DNA of 32,628 nucleotides, taken from positions 1-32,628 of the forward strand of contig JANTGL010000003.1 in NCBI GenBank assembly GCA_024762915.1. The letters are read 5' to 3'. The position numbers and the translations under genes are program-made. Positions 1 to 8,651 of this stretch are shown piece after piece (position 1 is the first letter of the stretch; each line of letters opens with the position of its first letter). The stretch is from Bacteroidales bacterium. GTDB lineage: Bacteria > Bacteroidota > Bacteroidia > Bacteroidales > JAADGE01. Below the pieces are notes generated by a model. The model was not told the DNA's origin. It made no database searches and worked only from the letters and a program-made list of their open reading frames with translations.

Positions 1-39
1 TTTTATGATTATTTATTTCTGTTTTTCGATGCATAATTA

Positions 40-47
40 TACATTTG
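40..47 (+). promoter_or_regulatory. Putative -7 promoter box for the PgpH-like gene
   Basis: TACATTTG is an exact match to the Bacteroidota housekeeping -7 consensus TAnnTTTG and ends 26 bases before the ATG at 74. No convincing -33 TTG is visible at the usual distance, so the call rests on the -7 box and its position alone. Confidence 0.5.
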
Positions 48-73
48 CTTAGTCTTATATAAATTCTGCTTTT

Positions 74-2149
74 ATGCAAAAAAAACGCCTGAATATCTTT
101 TATAAAATAATCATGTTTGCGCTTGCAGCTGTGATAACCGTATTTATTCTGCCGCACAGCAATAAATTTAAATATGAATTCCAAAAAGGAGAACCCTGGA
201 AACACAGAAGTTTGATTGCAGAATTTGACTTTCCGGTTTATAAAACAGATGAACGAATTAATTTTGAAAAAGACAGCGTATTAAAAACGGCTAAACCCTA
301 TTATATTTTGAATGATGATGTTTTGCAATCAGTTTTAAATGAAGTTGATAAAGATTTTGAAACAGTATTTTCAAATATTCCTAAAGAAGAAAAAAATAAG
401 CATAAATTCAGATTATTTAAAGATTCTTTAATATCCGGTTTTACTAAAAGGATTAAAATAATCTATCAAAAAGGGATTATTGAACCCCTGCCGCCAGATT
501 TTCAATCCGAAAAGGGCAGCCCTAAACTATTTGTATTAACAAACAGTATTGCCGATTTGAAAGAATACAATGAATTTTATTCATCAAAACAAGCATATAA
601 TATTATTTTTAATTACTTCCAACATTATAAAGAACAAAGCCCTGTTCCCATTCCGGATTTAAATATTTCTAAATACATAAAATATAATGTCATTTTTAAT
701 GCCGATATAACAAAAAAAGCAAAAGAACGATTAATTAATGACTTATCACCCGTGAGAGGTATGATTCAGTCAGGCGAGCGTATTATATACGAAGGACAAT
801 TAATTAATGATGATAAATATCAAATATTAATGTCATTGAAGAAAGAATATATGTCCGATCGAAATTCGTACACCAATACATTTATTGTTTTTTTCGGACA
901 ATTTATTTTAACGGGAGCAATTCTTGCCATATTATTTCTGCATTTATTTTTTTATAACAAACCGATTTTTAACAGCAATCGTAAATTATTGTATTTTATA
1001 ACCTTAACATTAATTTTTATTCTGAGTTCAGCAGCTGCGGCATCCGGTAACAATACTAATATATATCTGGTTCCGGTGACTGTTTTGCCCTTGATAACGG
1101 CAACATTTTACAAACCCCGAACGGCCTTTTTGCATCATACGGTAACAATTATGATTATCGGTTACATTGCGGCAAACGGTTTTGAATATATTTTTATTCA
1201 ATTTATTGCCGGCTTTGTTGCCATTTCCGGAGTAAGTCGTTTATATCGGAGAAGTCAAATTTTATGGACGGTATTATTGGTTTTTATAACCTATTTATTT
1301 TTATATTTAGCATTTACGGTTGTACGCGAAGGAAGTTTATTAAACATTGATACCACAAATATTGTTTGGTTTTCTGTCAGTAGTTTCCTTGTCTTAATGG
1401 CCTATCCCTTAATCTATTTATTTGAGAAATTATTCGGCTTTTTATCGGATGTTACATTAATTGAACTTTCTGATACAAACAGACCTTTGTTGAAATTGCT
1501 TTCCGAAAAAGCACCCGGTTCTTTTCAGCATACCGTCCAGGTTGCTAATATTTCGGAAGAAGCGGCTCGAGAAATAGGTGCAAATGTGCTTTTGGTTCGT
1601 GCCGGAGCTCTGTATCATGATGTCGGAAAAATGAATAATCCTTCTTTTTTTGTTGAAAACCAGCATGGTGAGAATCCGCATGACAAAATTGATCCTTTAA
1701 AAAGTGTTCAAATTATTAAAAAACATGTTGATGACGGAATAAAAATTGCTGCTAAATACGGATTACCTCAAGAGGTTGCAGATTTTATACCGACACATCA
1801 CGGAGCAAGCAAAATTATGTATTTTTTGCATAAATTTAAAGAATTACACCCCGACGAAGAAATTGATGAAAATTTATTTAAATATCACGGGAAATTACCT
1901 TATTCAAAAGAGACAGCTCTTGTGATGATTGTGGATTCGGTTGAAGCAGCTTCCAGAACCATAAAAGAGTATTCCGAAGAAAGTATTGATAATTTAGTTG
2001 AACAAATCGTACAATCAAAAATTAATCAAAATTTATTAATAAATGCGGATATTACGTTTGCGGAAATTGATAAAGTTAAAAAAGTTTTAAAAACGAAACT
2101 TAAAAATATTTATCATACACGTGTTGAATACCCTAAGGAAGAAGAATAA
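74..2149 (+). CDS. PgpH-type 7TM-HD cyclic di-AMP phosphodiesterase
   Basis: Membrane HD-domain phosphodiesterase of the PgpH (7TMR-HD) family, whose characterised members hydrolyse the second messenger c-di-AMP to pApA. The 691-residue layout fits: one N-terminal membrane segment (about residues 13-28), a large extracytoplasmic region (about 30-265), a block of hydrophobic helices (about 268-453), then a cytoplasmic HD domain. The metal-binding set is intact: H486, H515-D516 in the YHDVGK motif, H575-H576 in the THHG motif and D621 in the VDSVEAASR motif. The ATG at 74 lies 26 bases after a -7 box. No diadenylate cyclase gene is in the window, so the substrate is inferred from the family. 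The next gene begins 57 bases downstream, across a weak AT-rich hairpin. Confidence 0.9.
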   Translation: MQKKRLNIFYKIIMFALAAVITVFILPHSNKFKYEFQKGEPWKHRSLIAEFDFPVYKTDERINFEKDSVLKTAKPYYILNDDVLQSVLNEVDKDFETVFSNIPKEEKNKHKFRLFKDSLISGFTKRIKIIYQKGIIEPLPPDFQSEKGSPKLFVLTNSIADLKEYNEFYSSKQAYNIIFNYFQHYKEQSPVPIPDLNISKYIKYNVIFNADITKKAKERLINDLSPVRGMIQSGERIIYEGQLINDDKYQILMSLKKEYMSDRNSYTNTFIVFFGQFILTGAILAILFLHLFFYNKPIFNSNRKLLYFITLTLIFILSSAAAASGNNTNIYLVPVTVLPLITATFYKPRTAFLHHTVTIMIIGYIAANGFEYIFIQFIAGFVAISGVSRLYRRSQILWTVLLVFITYLFLYLAFTVVREGSLLNIDTTNIVWFSVSSFLVLMAYPLIYLFEKLFGFLSDVTLIELSDTNRPLLKLLSEKAPGSFQHTVQVANISEEAAREIGANVLLVRAGALYHDVGKMNNPSFFVENQHGENPHDKIDPLKSVQIIKKHVDDGIKIAAKYGLPQEVADFIPTHHGASKIMYFLHKFKELHPDEEIDENLFKYHGKLPYSKETALVMIVDSVEAASRTIKEYSEESIDNLVEQIVQSKINQNLLINADITFAEIDKVKKVLKTKLKNIYHTRVEYPKEEE

Positions 2150-2165
2150 TTTATTTAATTCAAAC

Positions 2166-2189
2166 AAAATAACAAAATACTGTTATTTT
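2166..2189 (+). terminator. Weak AT-rich hairpin after the PgpH-like gene
   Basis: AAAATAACA (2166-2174) pairs perfectly with TGTTATTTT (2181-2189) across a 6-base loop, with T2190 directly after it. The 9-bp stem contains only two G-C pairs, so it would be a weak terminator. It lies in the 57-base gap before the next gene on the same strand. Confidence 0.35.
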
Positions 2190-2206
2190 TCGTTTATAAT
2201 ATTACT

Positions 2207-2875
2207 ATGAGGCGATTTCTGTTTTTATCAATGTTTTTCGTTTTTATTTTGACTGTCGGATTTTCTCAAAATACGGAAAGTCCGAAAAATAAAGTAAAAT
2301 ATACACCTGCCTTTAAATTTACCGATGGTATATTTCTTAATTTTCAACAAGTAAAAGATAATAATCCGATACCGAAATCTCAAATCTTAACGACAATTGA
2401 TTATAATTCATTTGATTTTTATGACAGATTATTAGAAAATAAATTTATAACGTTATATGATAATCTGGGGATACAAAAAAAAATTGCTGTTGATAAAATA
2501 TGGGGATTCAGCGATAAAGGTATATTATACATTAATGTAAATGATGAGTTTAACCGTATTCCCGTATTCGGTAGTATCAGTCATTTTATTGCAAATAAAA
2601 CGGTTCAGGAATATGATCCCTACCGTTATAATAATTCGTACTATTATTACAACGATCCTTATTCAACAAAAACGGTTATGGTGCAATATTTGTTGGATTT
2701 TGAAACAGGTAAATTATATGATTTTACTGTAGGATCAGTTGAAAAAATAATTTCGAAAGATCCTGAATTATATGAAGAATTTTCCAAATTAGGAAATCGA
2801 AAAAAAAAGAAACTTAAATTTTTGTACATCCGAAAATACAATCAAAAATATCCGGTTTATTTTCCGAAAAAATAA
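2207..2875 (+). CDS. Exported protein of unknown function (222 aa)
   Basis: I do not recognise a named domain. The product starts with a clear signal peptide: a charged MRR, a hydrophobic stretch over about residues 4-18, and a likely cleavage after GFS or FSQ near residue 20. It has no lipobox cysteine and no later membrane segment, so it should be periplasmic or outer-membrane associated. The middle has a tyrosine-rich patch (about residues 138-152, with YYYY) and the C-terminus is strongly basic (KKKKLK near 199-204). It resembles small exported hypothetical proteins common in Bacteroidota. The next gene, 50 bases downstream on the same strand, is also exported and unknown, which suggests a pair. 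No clear ribosome binding site precedes the ATG. Confidence 0.75.
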   Translation: MRRFLFLSMFFVFILTVGFSQNTESPKNKVKYTPAFKFTDGIFLNFQQVKDNNPIPKSQILTTIDYNSFDFYDRLLENKFITLYDNLGIQKKIAVDKIWGFSDKGILYINVNDEFNRIPVFGSISHFIANKTVQEYDPYRYNNSYYYYNDPYSTKTVMVQYLLDFETGKLYDFTVGSVEKIISKDPELYEEFSKLGNRKKKKLKFLYIRKYNQKYPVYFPKK

Positions 2876-2925
2876 ATACTTTTCTGAAAAAAAAACCGTT
2901 TGAAATTTAACTTAAAAACGATATT

Positions 2926-3783
2926 ATGAAAAAACAAATTGTTATTTTAATTTTTATCTTAACTTATTTTTCTGTATTAAGTTCTGCTCAGCAAGTGTTA
3001 CCGACTGAAAAACAGGTAAATACTTTCTTACATTCACGCACATATTTTGTTTATGATAATAACATTTTCGGAATGTATAATTCGGCCGTAAAGGATGCAG
3101 CAAATAAACATTGGAAAATTACGGATTTCGATTTTATTAATAAAGATGCTTTTAAGAAAAAGAAGAATGTTTCTTCGGCATCTATGATTTTACAAACAGA
3201 ATCGCATTTTGAAGGTCAGGAAGAACTCGGTGTGTTCTCTTCATTAAGTTTGGTTCTCGGAAAACCCGGCGGTACGATTAATACCATGCCGGATATAATT
3301 ACCGTTCCGCTTGCATACAGTGATGTTGATTACGATAACTATTATTATAAATTGGGTTTAGCTTTGCTTTTTATGCAAAATCATGTTCAATGGCTTAAAA
3401 ATAATCCGCATGTTGAAGATAAGGTGTTGATAAATCATTACAAAAACAGTAAAAAAAGTACGAAAAATAAAACCTTATGGTTGTTGAAAAATGAAATGGC
3501 TGAAGATGTTAACACGATTGATAAAATTAAACAAGTGTATGACGGTGATGTTAAATTTGTGACAAAAGATGAAATTAAAGAAGCTGTTGACAGTAAAAAT
3601 CAGGATGTATTGGTATTACACTTGGTTGCTCCTTCAAGAAATATAAAAGGCAGTGTTGTTACAAAAATGATTTTGGATGCTGCTAATGCTGATATTTTTT
3701 ATTTTGATTATCATAGAGTAAAAAGTAAAAAGAAACCGAATAAATTCCTTAAATCGGATTTTGAAGCATTAAATAAAATTTAA
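2926..3783 (+). CDS. Exported protein of unknown function (285 aa)
   Basis: This is an unrecognised exported protein. Residues 1-21 form a signal peptide (MKKQ, a hydrophobic core, then SSAQ), with no lipobox cysteine. The mature part looks like a soluble mixed alpha/beta domain. Its N-terminal region carries a FVYDN...YNSAVKDAANKHW pattern, and residues about 216-262 read like an alternating strand/helix segment (DVLVLHLVAP, then VVTKMILDAA). A basic tail (KSKKKPNK) follows near residue 267. The gene sits between another unknown exported protein (50 bases upstream) and a strong terminator (from 3811), so it is probably the last gene of its transcript. Real coding is supported by length, signal peptide and regular codon use; function is unknown. 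Confidence 0.75.
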   Translation: MKKQIVILIFILTYFSVLSSAQQVLPTEKQVNTFLHSRTYFVYDNNIFGMYNSAVKDAANKHWKITDFDFINKDAFKKKKNVSSASMILQTESHFEGQEELGVFSSLSLVLGKPGGTINTMPDIITVPLAYSDVDYDNYYYKLGLALLFMQNHVQWLKNNPHVEDKVLINHYKNSKKSTKNKTLWLLKNEMAEDVNTIDKIKQVYDGDVKFVTKDEIKEAVDSKNQDVLVLHLVAPSRNIKGSVVTKMILDAANADIFYFDYHRVKSKKKPNKFLKSDFEALNKI

Positions 3784-3810
3784 TCGTAAGAAGTCTTGTT
3801 ATTAATAATT

Positions 3811-3847
3811 AATGCAGAAACAGTCCTAAAAATTGTTTCTGCATTTT
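3811..3847 (+). terminator. Intrinsic terminator after the exported-protein pair
   Basis: AATGCAGAAACA (3811-3822) pairs perfectly with TGTTTCTGCATT (3834-3845), a 12-bp stem with an 11-base loop, followed by further T residues (3846-3847) and AT-rich DNA. It starts 28 bases after the stop codon at 3783 and ends 22 bases before the ankyrin gene ATG, leaving almost no room for a separate promoter for that gene. Confidence 0.8.
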
Positions 3848-3869
3848 ATATAAAATCATTTATAATAAT

Positions 3870-4853
3870 ATGCAAATACCTAAGAGCTTCGTATTATTTT
3901 TTATGTTCTCGATAAATTTTGCCTTTTCTCAAAATTCATTTGAATTATTAGATGCTGCTTATCGTAATAACGAAAAAAAAGTATATTACCTGTTGAAAGG
4001 CGGAACCGATGCAAATTCAAGGGATAATAATAATGTAACGCCATTGATGTATGCAGTTGATAACAATAATTTATATCTCTGCAAATTACTTATAAAATAT
4101 CATGCAGATGTCAATATTGTTCCTGAAAATAATAAAACGGCATTATATACGGCTGTGAAAAATAATAATCCGGAAATTGTAAAATTATTACTTGAAAATA
4201 AGGCGAATCCTTATTATACTGATGATTTTAATGTAACACCTTTAATGATTTGCGCTGCTTACGGATATCCTTTAACGGCATCATATTTATGCAGTTACGG
4301 GGCTTCTGTCTCGTTTATGAATTTTTGGGATGTTGATGCTGTAATGATAGCTGTTTATTATAATGATGTTGATATGTTACAAGTTCTTTGGGATTATTAT
4401 GCCGATTTTAATTCGACCGATTCAAACGGTTATACGCCGGTGATGATTGCTGCACAAGAAGGGAATATAAATGCTCTGAAATTCTTGATTGAAAAAAAAG
4501 CCGATATATCGGCTTTAAATAAACACAATCTTAATGCATTAGATATTGCTTTATTACACGGTCATGAAAAAACTGCAAAATATATACTTTCAATAAATCC
4601 GAATATTTGCCACATAATTGATGATAATTTAACAACTTATGATATTGCACAATTAAAAAAAATGAAGGATGTTTTAGTCTTTCTTGAAAAATGTAAAACG
4701 GATAAGATTATAAAACATCGTAAACTTTTAAAGAAATATTATAAATTCGCCGAAAAAAAAATTCACTCGGAAATTTTTGAAATCAAAAATATTAATCCAC
4801 CTGATACTTCAAAACATATTTTAAAGGGAGTAATATTTGATAAAAAAGAGTAA
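3870..4853 (+). CDS. Exported ankyrin-repeat protein
   Basis: This is a 327-residue protein with a signal peptide (about residues 1-20, ending near AFSQ) followed by about seven or eight ankyrin repeats of roughly 33 residues. Typical repeat signatures are visible: TPLMYAVDNNN near residue 62, TALYTAVKNNNPEIVKLLLE near 95, TPLMICAAYGY near 128, TPVMIAAQEGN near 194 and NALDIALLHGH near 227. After about residue 270 the sequence turns basic (KHRKLLKKYYK) with no recognisable domain. Ankyrin repeats bind proteins, and the signal peptide places this one in the periplasm or at the surface; its partner is unknown. The exonuclease gene starts 12 bases downstream. There is no visible Shine-Dalgarno, and a terminator-like hairpin stands just upstream. 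Confidence 0.85.
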   Translation: MQIPKSFVLFFMFSINFAFSQNSFELLDAAYRNNEKKVYYLLKGGTDANSRDNNNVTPLMYAVDNNNLYLCKLLIKYHADVNIVPENNKTALYTAVKNNNPEIVKLLLENKANPYYTDDFNVTPLMICAAYGYPLTASYLCSYGASVSFMNFWDVDAVMIAVYYNDVDMLQVLWDYYADFNSTDSNGYTPVMIAAQEGNINALKFLIEKKADISALNKHNLNALDIALLHGHEKTAKYILSINPNICHIIDDNLTTYDIAQLKKMKDVLVFLEKCKTDKIIKHRKLLKKYYKFAEKKIHSEIFEIKNINPPDTSKHILKGVIFDKKE

Positions 4854-4865
4854 ATTAATAAGTTA

Positions 4866-5477
4866 ATGAATACATATTACGAAAAAATACCGAAAGATGT
4901 TTTAAATGAACTTCCGATAAGAAGTTTTGAAGGGGAGATTTTTTTTATTGATAATGAAAAAGATTTTAATAAAGTGCTTCCGTTTTTAAGGGATGCTGAA
5001 ATTTTGGGATTTGATACCGAAACGCGTCCGGCATTTAAAAAAGGAATTACTTATAATGTTGCTTTGTTACAATTAGCAACTTCCGATAAAGCATTTTTAT
5101 TCAAATTGGATAAATTGGGCTTGCCGAATGAACTTGTAAATATACTCGAAGATAAGAATATAGCAAAAGCGGGAGTTGCTATACATGATGATTTAAAAGC
5201 ATTGCAAAAATTGAGAAAATTTATACCGGAAGCTTTTGTTGAATTACAAACATTTTCTGATCAATTTAAAATTGAAGATAACGGTTTAAAAAATCTTTCC
5301 GGAAATCTGCTTGGTTTCCGAATTTCTAAAAGTGCAAAGCTAACAGATTGGTCTAATGATATTTATACTGAGGCACAATTAAAATATGCCGCAACCGATG
5401 CTTGGGTTTCTTACGAAATTTATTTAAAACTTTTATCTTTAAACGGTAATTTTAATCTTATTGAAAACAATTTATAA
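4866..5477 (+). CDS. DEDDy 3'-5' exonuclease (RNase D / WRN-exo-like domain)
   Basis: A single-domain, 203-residue 3'-5' exonuclease. The DEDDy catalytic set is readable: D50 and E52 in the FDTET motif, the aspartate of the HDDL motif (D108 or D109), and Y174 with D178 in the YAATDAW motif. This pattern is shared by RNase D and Werner-type exonuclease domains. It lacks the HRDC domains of full-length RNase D and is about half that length, so a stand-alone exonuclease of DNA or RNA is likelier than true RNase D; the substrate cannot be told from sequence. It follows the ankyrin gene by 12 bases and precedes pgi by 68, so it may be cotranscribed with both. Confidence 0.88.
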   Translation: MNTYYEKIPKDVLNELPIRSFEGEIFFIDNEKDFNKVLPFLRDAEILGFDTETRPAFKKGITYNVALLQLATSDKAFLFKLDKLGLPNELVNILEDKNIAKAGVAIHDDLKALQKLRKFIPEAFVELQTFSDQFKIEDNGLKNLSGNLLGFRISKSAKLTDWSNDIYTEAQLKYAATDAWVSYEIYLKLLSLNGNFNLIENNL

Positions 5478-5545
5478 ATTTTCGCAAAACTTTATAAACT
5501 CAAATCTACTTTCACGATTTTAAACATTTAAAATTTCAAAAAAAA

Positions 5546-6841
5546 ATGAAACTTGAAATAAAAAATACGGAAAACTTTATTGATAAAGCAAAACTCGTTG
5601 AATATAAAGTAAATGCAAGTAAAGCGAATAAATCTTTACATCAAAAAAACGGTTTAGGAAATGATTTTCTCGGATGGGTTAATTTGCCGAATGAAATTTC
5701 CGAAGAATTAATTTCTGATATTGAAAAAACGGCAGAAACTGTTCGGAAGAAAATTGATGTAATGGTAACCGTCGGAATCGGCGGTTCCTACTTGGGAGCA
5801 AAAGCCGTTATTGAAGCATTATCTGATAATTTTTCAAATTTTAAAACCGAAACAAATCCTATAATGCTGTTTGCCGGAAATAATTTAAGTGAAGATTATC
5901 TTTATGAACTTACTGATCTATTGAAAGATAGAAAATGGGCAATCACGGTAATTTCTAAATCCGGAACAACTACCGAACCGGCTGTTGCATTCAGAATTTT
6001 AAAATCAGAATTAGAGAATAAATACGGTAAAGAAGAAGCTTCAAAACGTATTATTGCCGTAACGGATAAAGAAAAAGGGGCATTAAAGCAATTGGCAAAT
6101 CAAGAAGGATATAAAACCTTTGTTATTCCGGATGATGTGGGCGGAAGATTTTCAGTCTTAACCCCGGTGGGTTTGCTTCCGATTGCAATTGCCGGATTTA
6201 ATATTCGTAATTTAATTCAAGGTGCAATTGATACGGCTGAAAATTCATCTTTCGAAAAAAATGAAAACAGTGCAGAAGTTTATGCTGCTGTTCGTAATAT
6301 ATTATATGATAACGGATTTACAAATGAAATTCTTGTGAATTACAATCCGAAACTCAGTTTTTTTGCCGAATGGTGGAAACAACTTTACGGTGAAAGCGAA
6401 GGAAAGGAAAGTAAAGGAATTTTTCCTGCAAGTGTCACTTTTACAACTGATTTACATTCTATGGGACAGTACATTCAAGACGGAAAACGCAACTTATTTG
6501 AAACAGTGATTTCTGTTGAAAAAACAAAATACGATGTAAAACTTTCAAAAGACAGTGATAATCTTGATAAATTAAATTACCTGGCCGGTAAAAATATAGA
6601 AGAAATTAATAAAAGTGCCGAACTCGGAACCTTAAAAGCCCATCTTGAAGGCGGCGTTCCGAATATTCGAATTACAATTCCCGAAATTAATGAATATCAC
6701 ATCGGAGAATTAATTTATTTCTTCGAAAAAGCATGCGGTATCAGCGGTTATATTCTTGGTGTTAACCCGTTTGATCAACCCGGTGTGGAGGCCTATAAAC
6801 GGAATATGTTTCAGATTCTGGGAAAACCCGGATATGAATGA
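5546..6841 (+). CDS. pgi: Glucose-6-phosphate isomerase
   Basis: Interconverts glucose 6-phosphate and fructose 6-phosphate in glycolysis and gluconeogenesis. At 431 residues it belongs to the short bacterial form (around 445 residues, versus about 550 in E. coli). Visible family motifs include GIGGSYLGA near residue 73, the phosphate-binding SKSGTTTEP (137-145), GGRFSVLTPVG (199-209), the GESEGKES and LHSMGQ active-site segments, and the C-terminal GVNPFDQPGVEAYKR signature (about 405-419) with the catalytic lysine region. The ATG at 5546 is preceded by a run of A residues rather than a Shine-Dalgarno. lysS follows after 82 bases with its own promoter box. Confidence 0.97.
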   Translation: MKLEIKNTENFIDKAKLVEYKVNASKANKSLHQKNGLGNDFLGWVNLPNEISEELISDIEKTAETVRKKIDVMVTVGIGGSYLGAKAVIEALSDNFSNFKTETNPIMLFAGNNLSEDYLYELTDLLKDRKWAITVISKSGTTTEPAVAFRILKSELENKYGKEEASKRIIAVTDKEKGALKQLANQEGYKTFVIPDDVGGRFSVLTPVGLLPIAIAGFNIRNLIQGAIDTAENSSFEKNENSAEVYAAVRNILYDNGFTNEILVNYNPKLSFFAEWWKQLYGESEGKESKGIFPASVTFTTDLHSMGQYIQDGKRNLFETVISVEKTKYDVKLSKDSDNLDKLNYLAGKNIEEINKSAELGTLKAHLEGGVPNIRITIPEINEYHIGELIYFFEKACGISGYILGVNPFDQPGVEAYKRNMFQILGKPGYE

Positions 6842-6889
6842 AATCTGTTTTTTTCAAAAACTAAATTTATATAATTCTGATTACTTGTT

Positions 6890-6897
6890 TATATTTG
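6890..6897 (+). promoter_or_regulatory. Putative -7 promoter box for lysS
   Basis: TATATTTG matches the Bacteroidota -7 consensus TAnnTTTG exactly and ends 26 bases before the lysS ATG. No good -33 TTG is evident. If real, it would drive lysS and the closely spaced glycan genes behind it. Confidence 0.5.
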
Positions 6898-6923
6898 CAA
6901 GCTAATATTTTACGATAATAATT

Positions 6924-8645
6924 ATGAGTTATATTGAATTAAGTGAACAAGAACAATTAAGAAGAAAATCTCTTGAAGAAATCAGAAAATTAGGTATAAA
7001 TCCCTATCCGGCAGCAAAATATGAAGTAACATCCTACAGTGCCGACATAAAAGAAAGTTATAAGGATGATGAAAAAAACTTTCAGAACATAAGTATTTCC
7101 GGCAGAATTATGACTCGCCGAATTATGGGAAAAGCATCTTTTATCGAACTTCAGGATTCAAAAGGTAAAATTCAGGTTTATATAAGTCGGGATGATATTT
7201 GTCCCGGTGAAGATAAAACTTTATACAATACTGTTTTTAAGAAATTGCTGGATTTAGGTGATATTATAGGTATTAAAGGTGCTGTTTTTATTACTCAAAC
7301 CGGAGAAATTACTGTTAAAGCAAAAGAATTTACCATACTGACGAAATCCGTCAGACCTTTGCCCGTTGTAAAAGAAAAAGACGGCAAAACATACGATGCT
7401 TTTTCCGATCCGGAACAAAGATACCGAATGCGTTATCTCGATTTAATTGTAAATCCGCATGTAAAAGAAGCTTTTATTAACAGAACAAAGCTAACCAATT
7501 CCATGCGTGAATATCTTAACGGAAAAGGATATTTGGAGGTTGAAACACCGATTTTACAACCGATTTACGGCGGTGCAGCGGCAAGACCTTTTAAAACACA
7601 TCACAATGCACTCGATCAAACATTATATCTTCGAATTGCCGATGAATTGTATTTAAAGAAATTAATAGTCGGCGGATTTGACGGTGTGTATGAATTTGCC
7701 AAAGATTTTCGTAATGAAGGCATGGATCGTTTTCACAATCCGGAATTTACCCAAATGGAATTGTATGTTGCTTACAAAGATTATTTCTGGATGATGGAAA
7801 CCGTTGAAGAAATGGTGGAAAAAATTGCTATGGATATTCACGGAAAAACGCAAGTGCAAGTCGGTGAACATGTAATTGATTTTAAACGACCTTGGAAACG
7901 GTTTACAATGTTTGAAGCCATCGAACATTTTACCGGTATTGATATTTCAAAAATGCAAGAAGCCGAATTAAGAGCAACTGCCGAAAAATTGGGTATTGAA
8001 ACAGACGATTCTATGGGTAAAGGAAAATTAATTGATGAAATTTTTGGTGAAAAATGTGAAGGACAACTTATTCAACCGACTTTTATTACCGATTATCCGA
8101 TTGAAATGTCTCCGCTTGCAAAAAAACATCGCAGTGAAAAGGGTTTGGTCGAACGTTTTGAAGCTATTTGTAACGGAAAAGAAATTTGCAATGCTTATTC
8201 CGAATTAAACGATCCGATTGACCAGCGCGAACGTTTTGAAGAACAACTTTTGCTGGCAAAACGCGGTGATGACGAAGCCATGATGCTCGATGAAGACTTT
8301 CTAAAAGCCATTGATTACGGAATGCCGCCGACATCGGGACTTGGTATAGGAATCGATCGATTGGCAATGATAATGACCAATTCCGATTCGATTCAAGATG
8401 TGTTGTTCTTTCCGCAAATGCGACCCGAGAAAAAAGAACAAATTGATACACCGGAAAAATATGTTGAAAAAGGCATCCCGGAAGATTGGGTATCTCTTAT
8501 TCAAAAACTTGGTTTTAAAACAGTTGATGCAATGCAAGAAGCAAAACCCGGTAAATTGTTTAATGACCTTTGCGGATTAAATAAAAAAGGCAAATTGGGC
8601 TTGAAAAATCCGACAGCTGATGATGTTAAAAAATGGTGTGAATAA
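6924..8645 (+). CDS. lysS: Lysyl-tRNA synthetase (class II)
   Basis: Charges tRNA-Lys with lysine using ATP. The N-terminal OB-fold anticodon-binding domain spans about residues 55-145, followed by the class II catalytic core. Motif 2 is visible as FRNEGMDRFHNPEFTQME (about 262-279) and motif 3 as GLGIGIDRLAM (about 472-482). The 573-residue length exceeds the roughly 505 of E. coli LysS because of a C-terminal extension of about 65 residues (from about 508) that ends in a small helical region; such extensions are usual in Bacteroidota LysRS. A promoter box lies 26 bases upstream, and the sulfotransferase gene begins only 6 bases after the stop, so the glycan module may depend on the lysS promoter. 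Confidence 0.97.
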   Translation: MSYIELSEQEQLRRKSLEEIRKLGINPYPAAKYEVTSYSADIKESYKDDEKNFQNISISGRIMTRRIMGKASFIELQDSKGKIQVYISRDDICPGEDKTLYNTVFKKLLDLGDIIGIKGAVFITQTGEITVKAKEFTILTKSVRPLPVVKEKDGKTYDAFSDPEQRYRMRYLDLIVNPHVKEAFINRTKLTNSMREYLNGKGYLEVETPILQPIYGGAAARPFKTHHNALDQTLYLRIADELYLKKLIVGGFDGVYEFAKDFRNEGMDRFHNPEFTQMELYVAYKDYFWMMETVEEMVEKIAMDIHGKTQVQVGEHVIDFKRPWKRFTMFEAIEHFTGIDISKMQEAELRATAEKLGIETDDSMGKGKLIDEIFGEKCEGQLIQPTFITDYPIEMSPLAKKHRSEKGLVERFEAICNGKEICNAYSELNDPIDQRERFEEQLLLAKRGDDEAMMLDEDFLKAIDYGMPPTSGLGIGIDRLAMIMTNSDSIQDVLFFPQMRPEKKEQIDTPEKYVEKGIPEDWVSLIQKLGFKTVDAMQEAKPGKLFNDLCGLNKKGKLGLKNPTADDVKKWCE

Positions 8646-8651
8646 AGCTGA

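Noticed and set aside
5521..5538. AT-only inverted repeat (ATTTTAAA/TTTAAAAT) before pgi
   Set aside because: It has no G-C pairs and a 2-base loop, so it is too weak to call a terminator or operator.
8164..8451. Minus-strand reading frame of 95 codons opposite lysS
   Set aside because: It lies opposite the conserved motif 3 region of LysRS and has no family resemblance.
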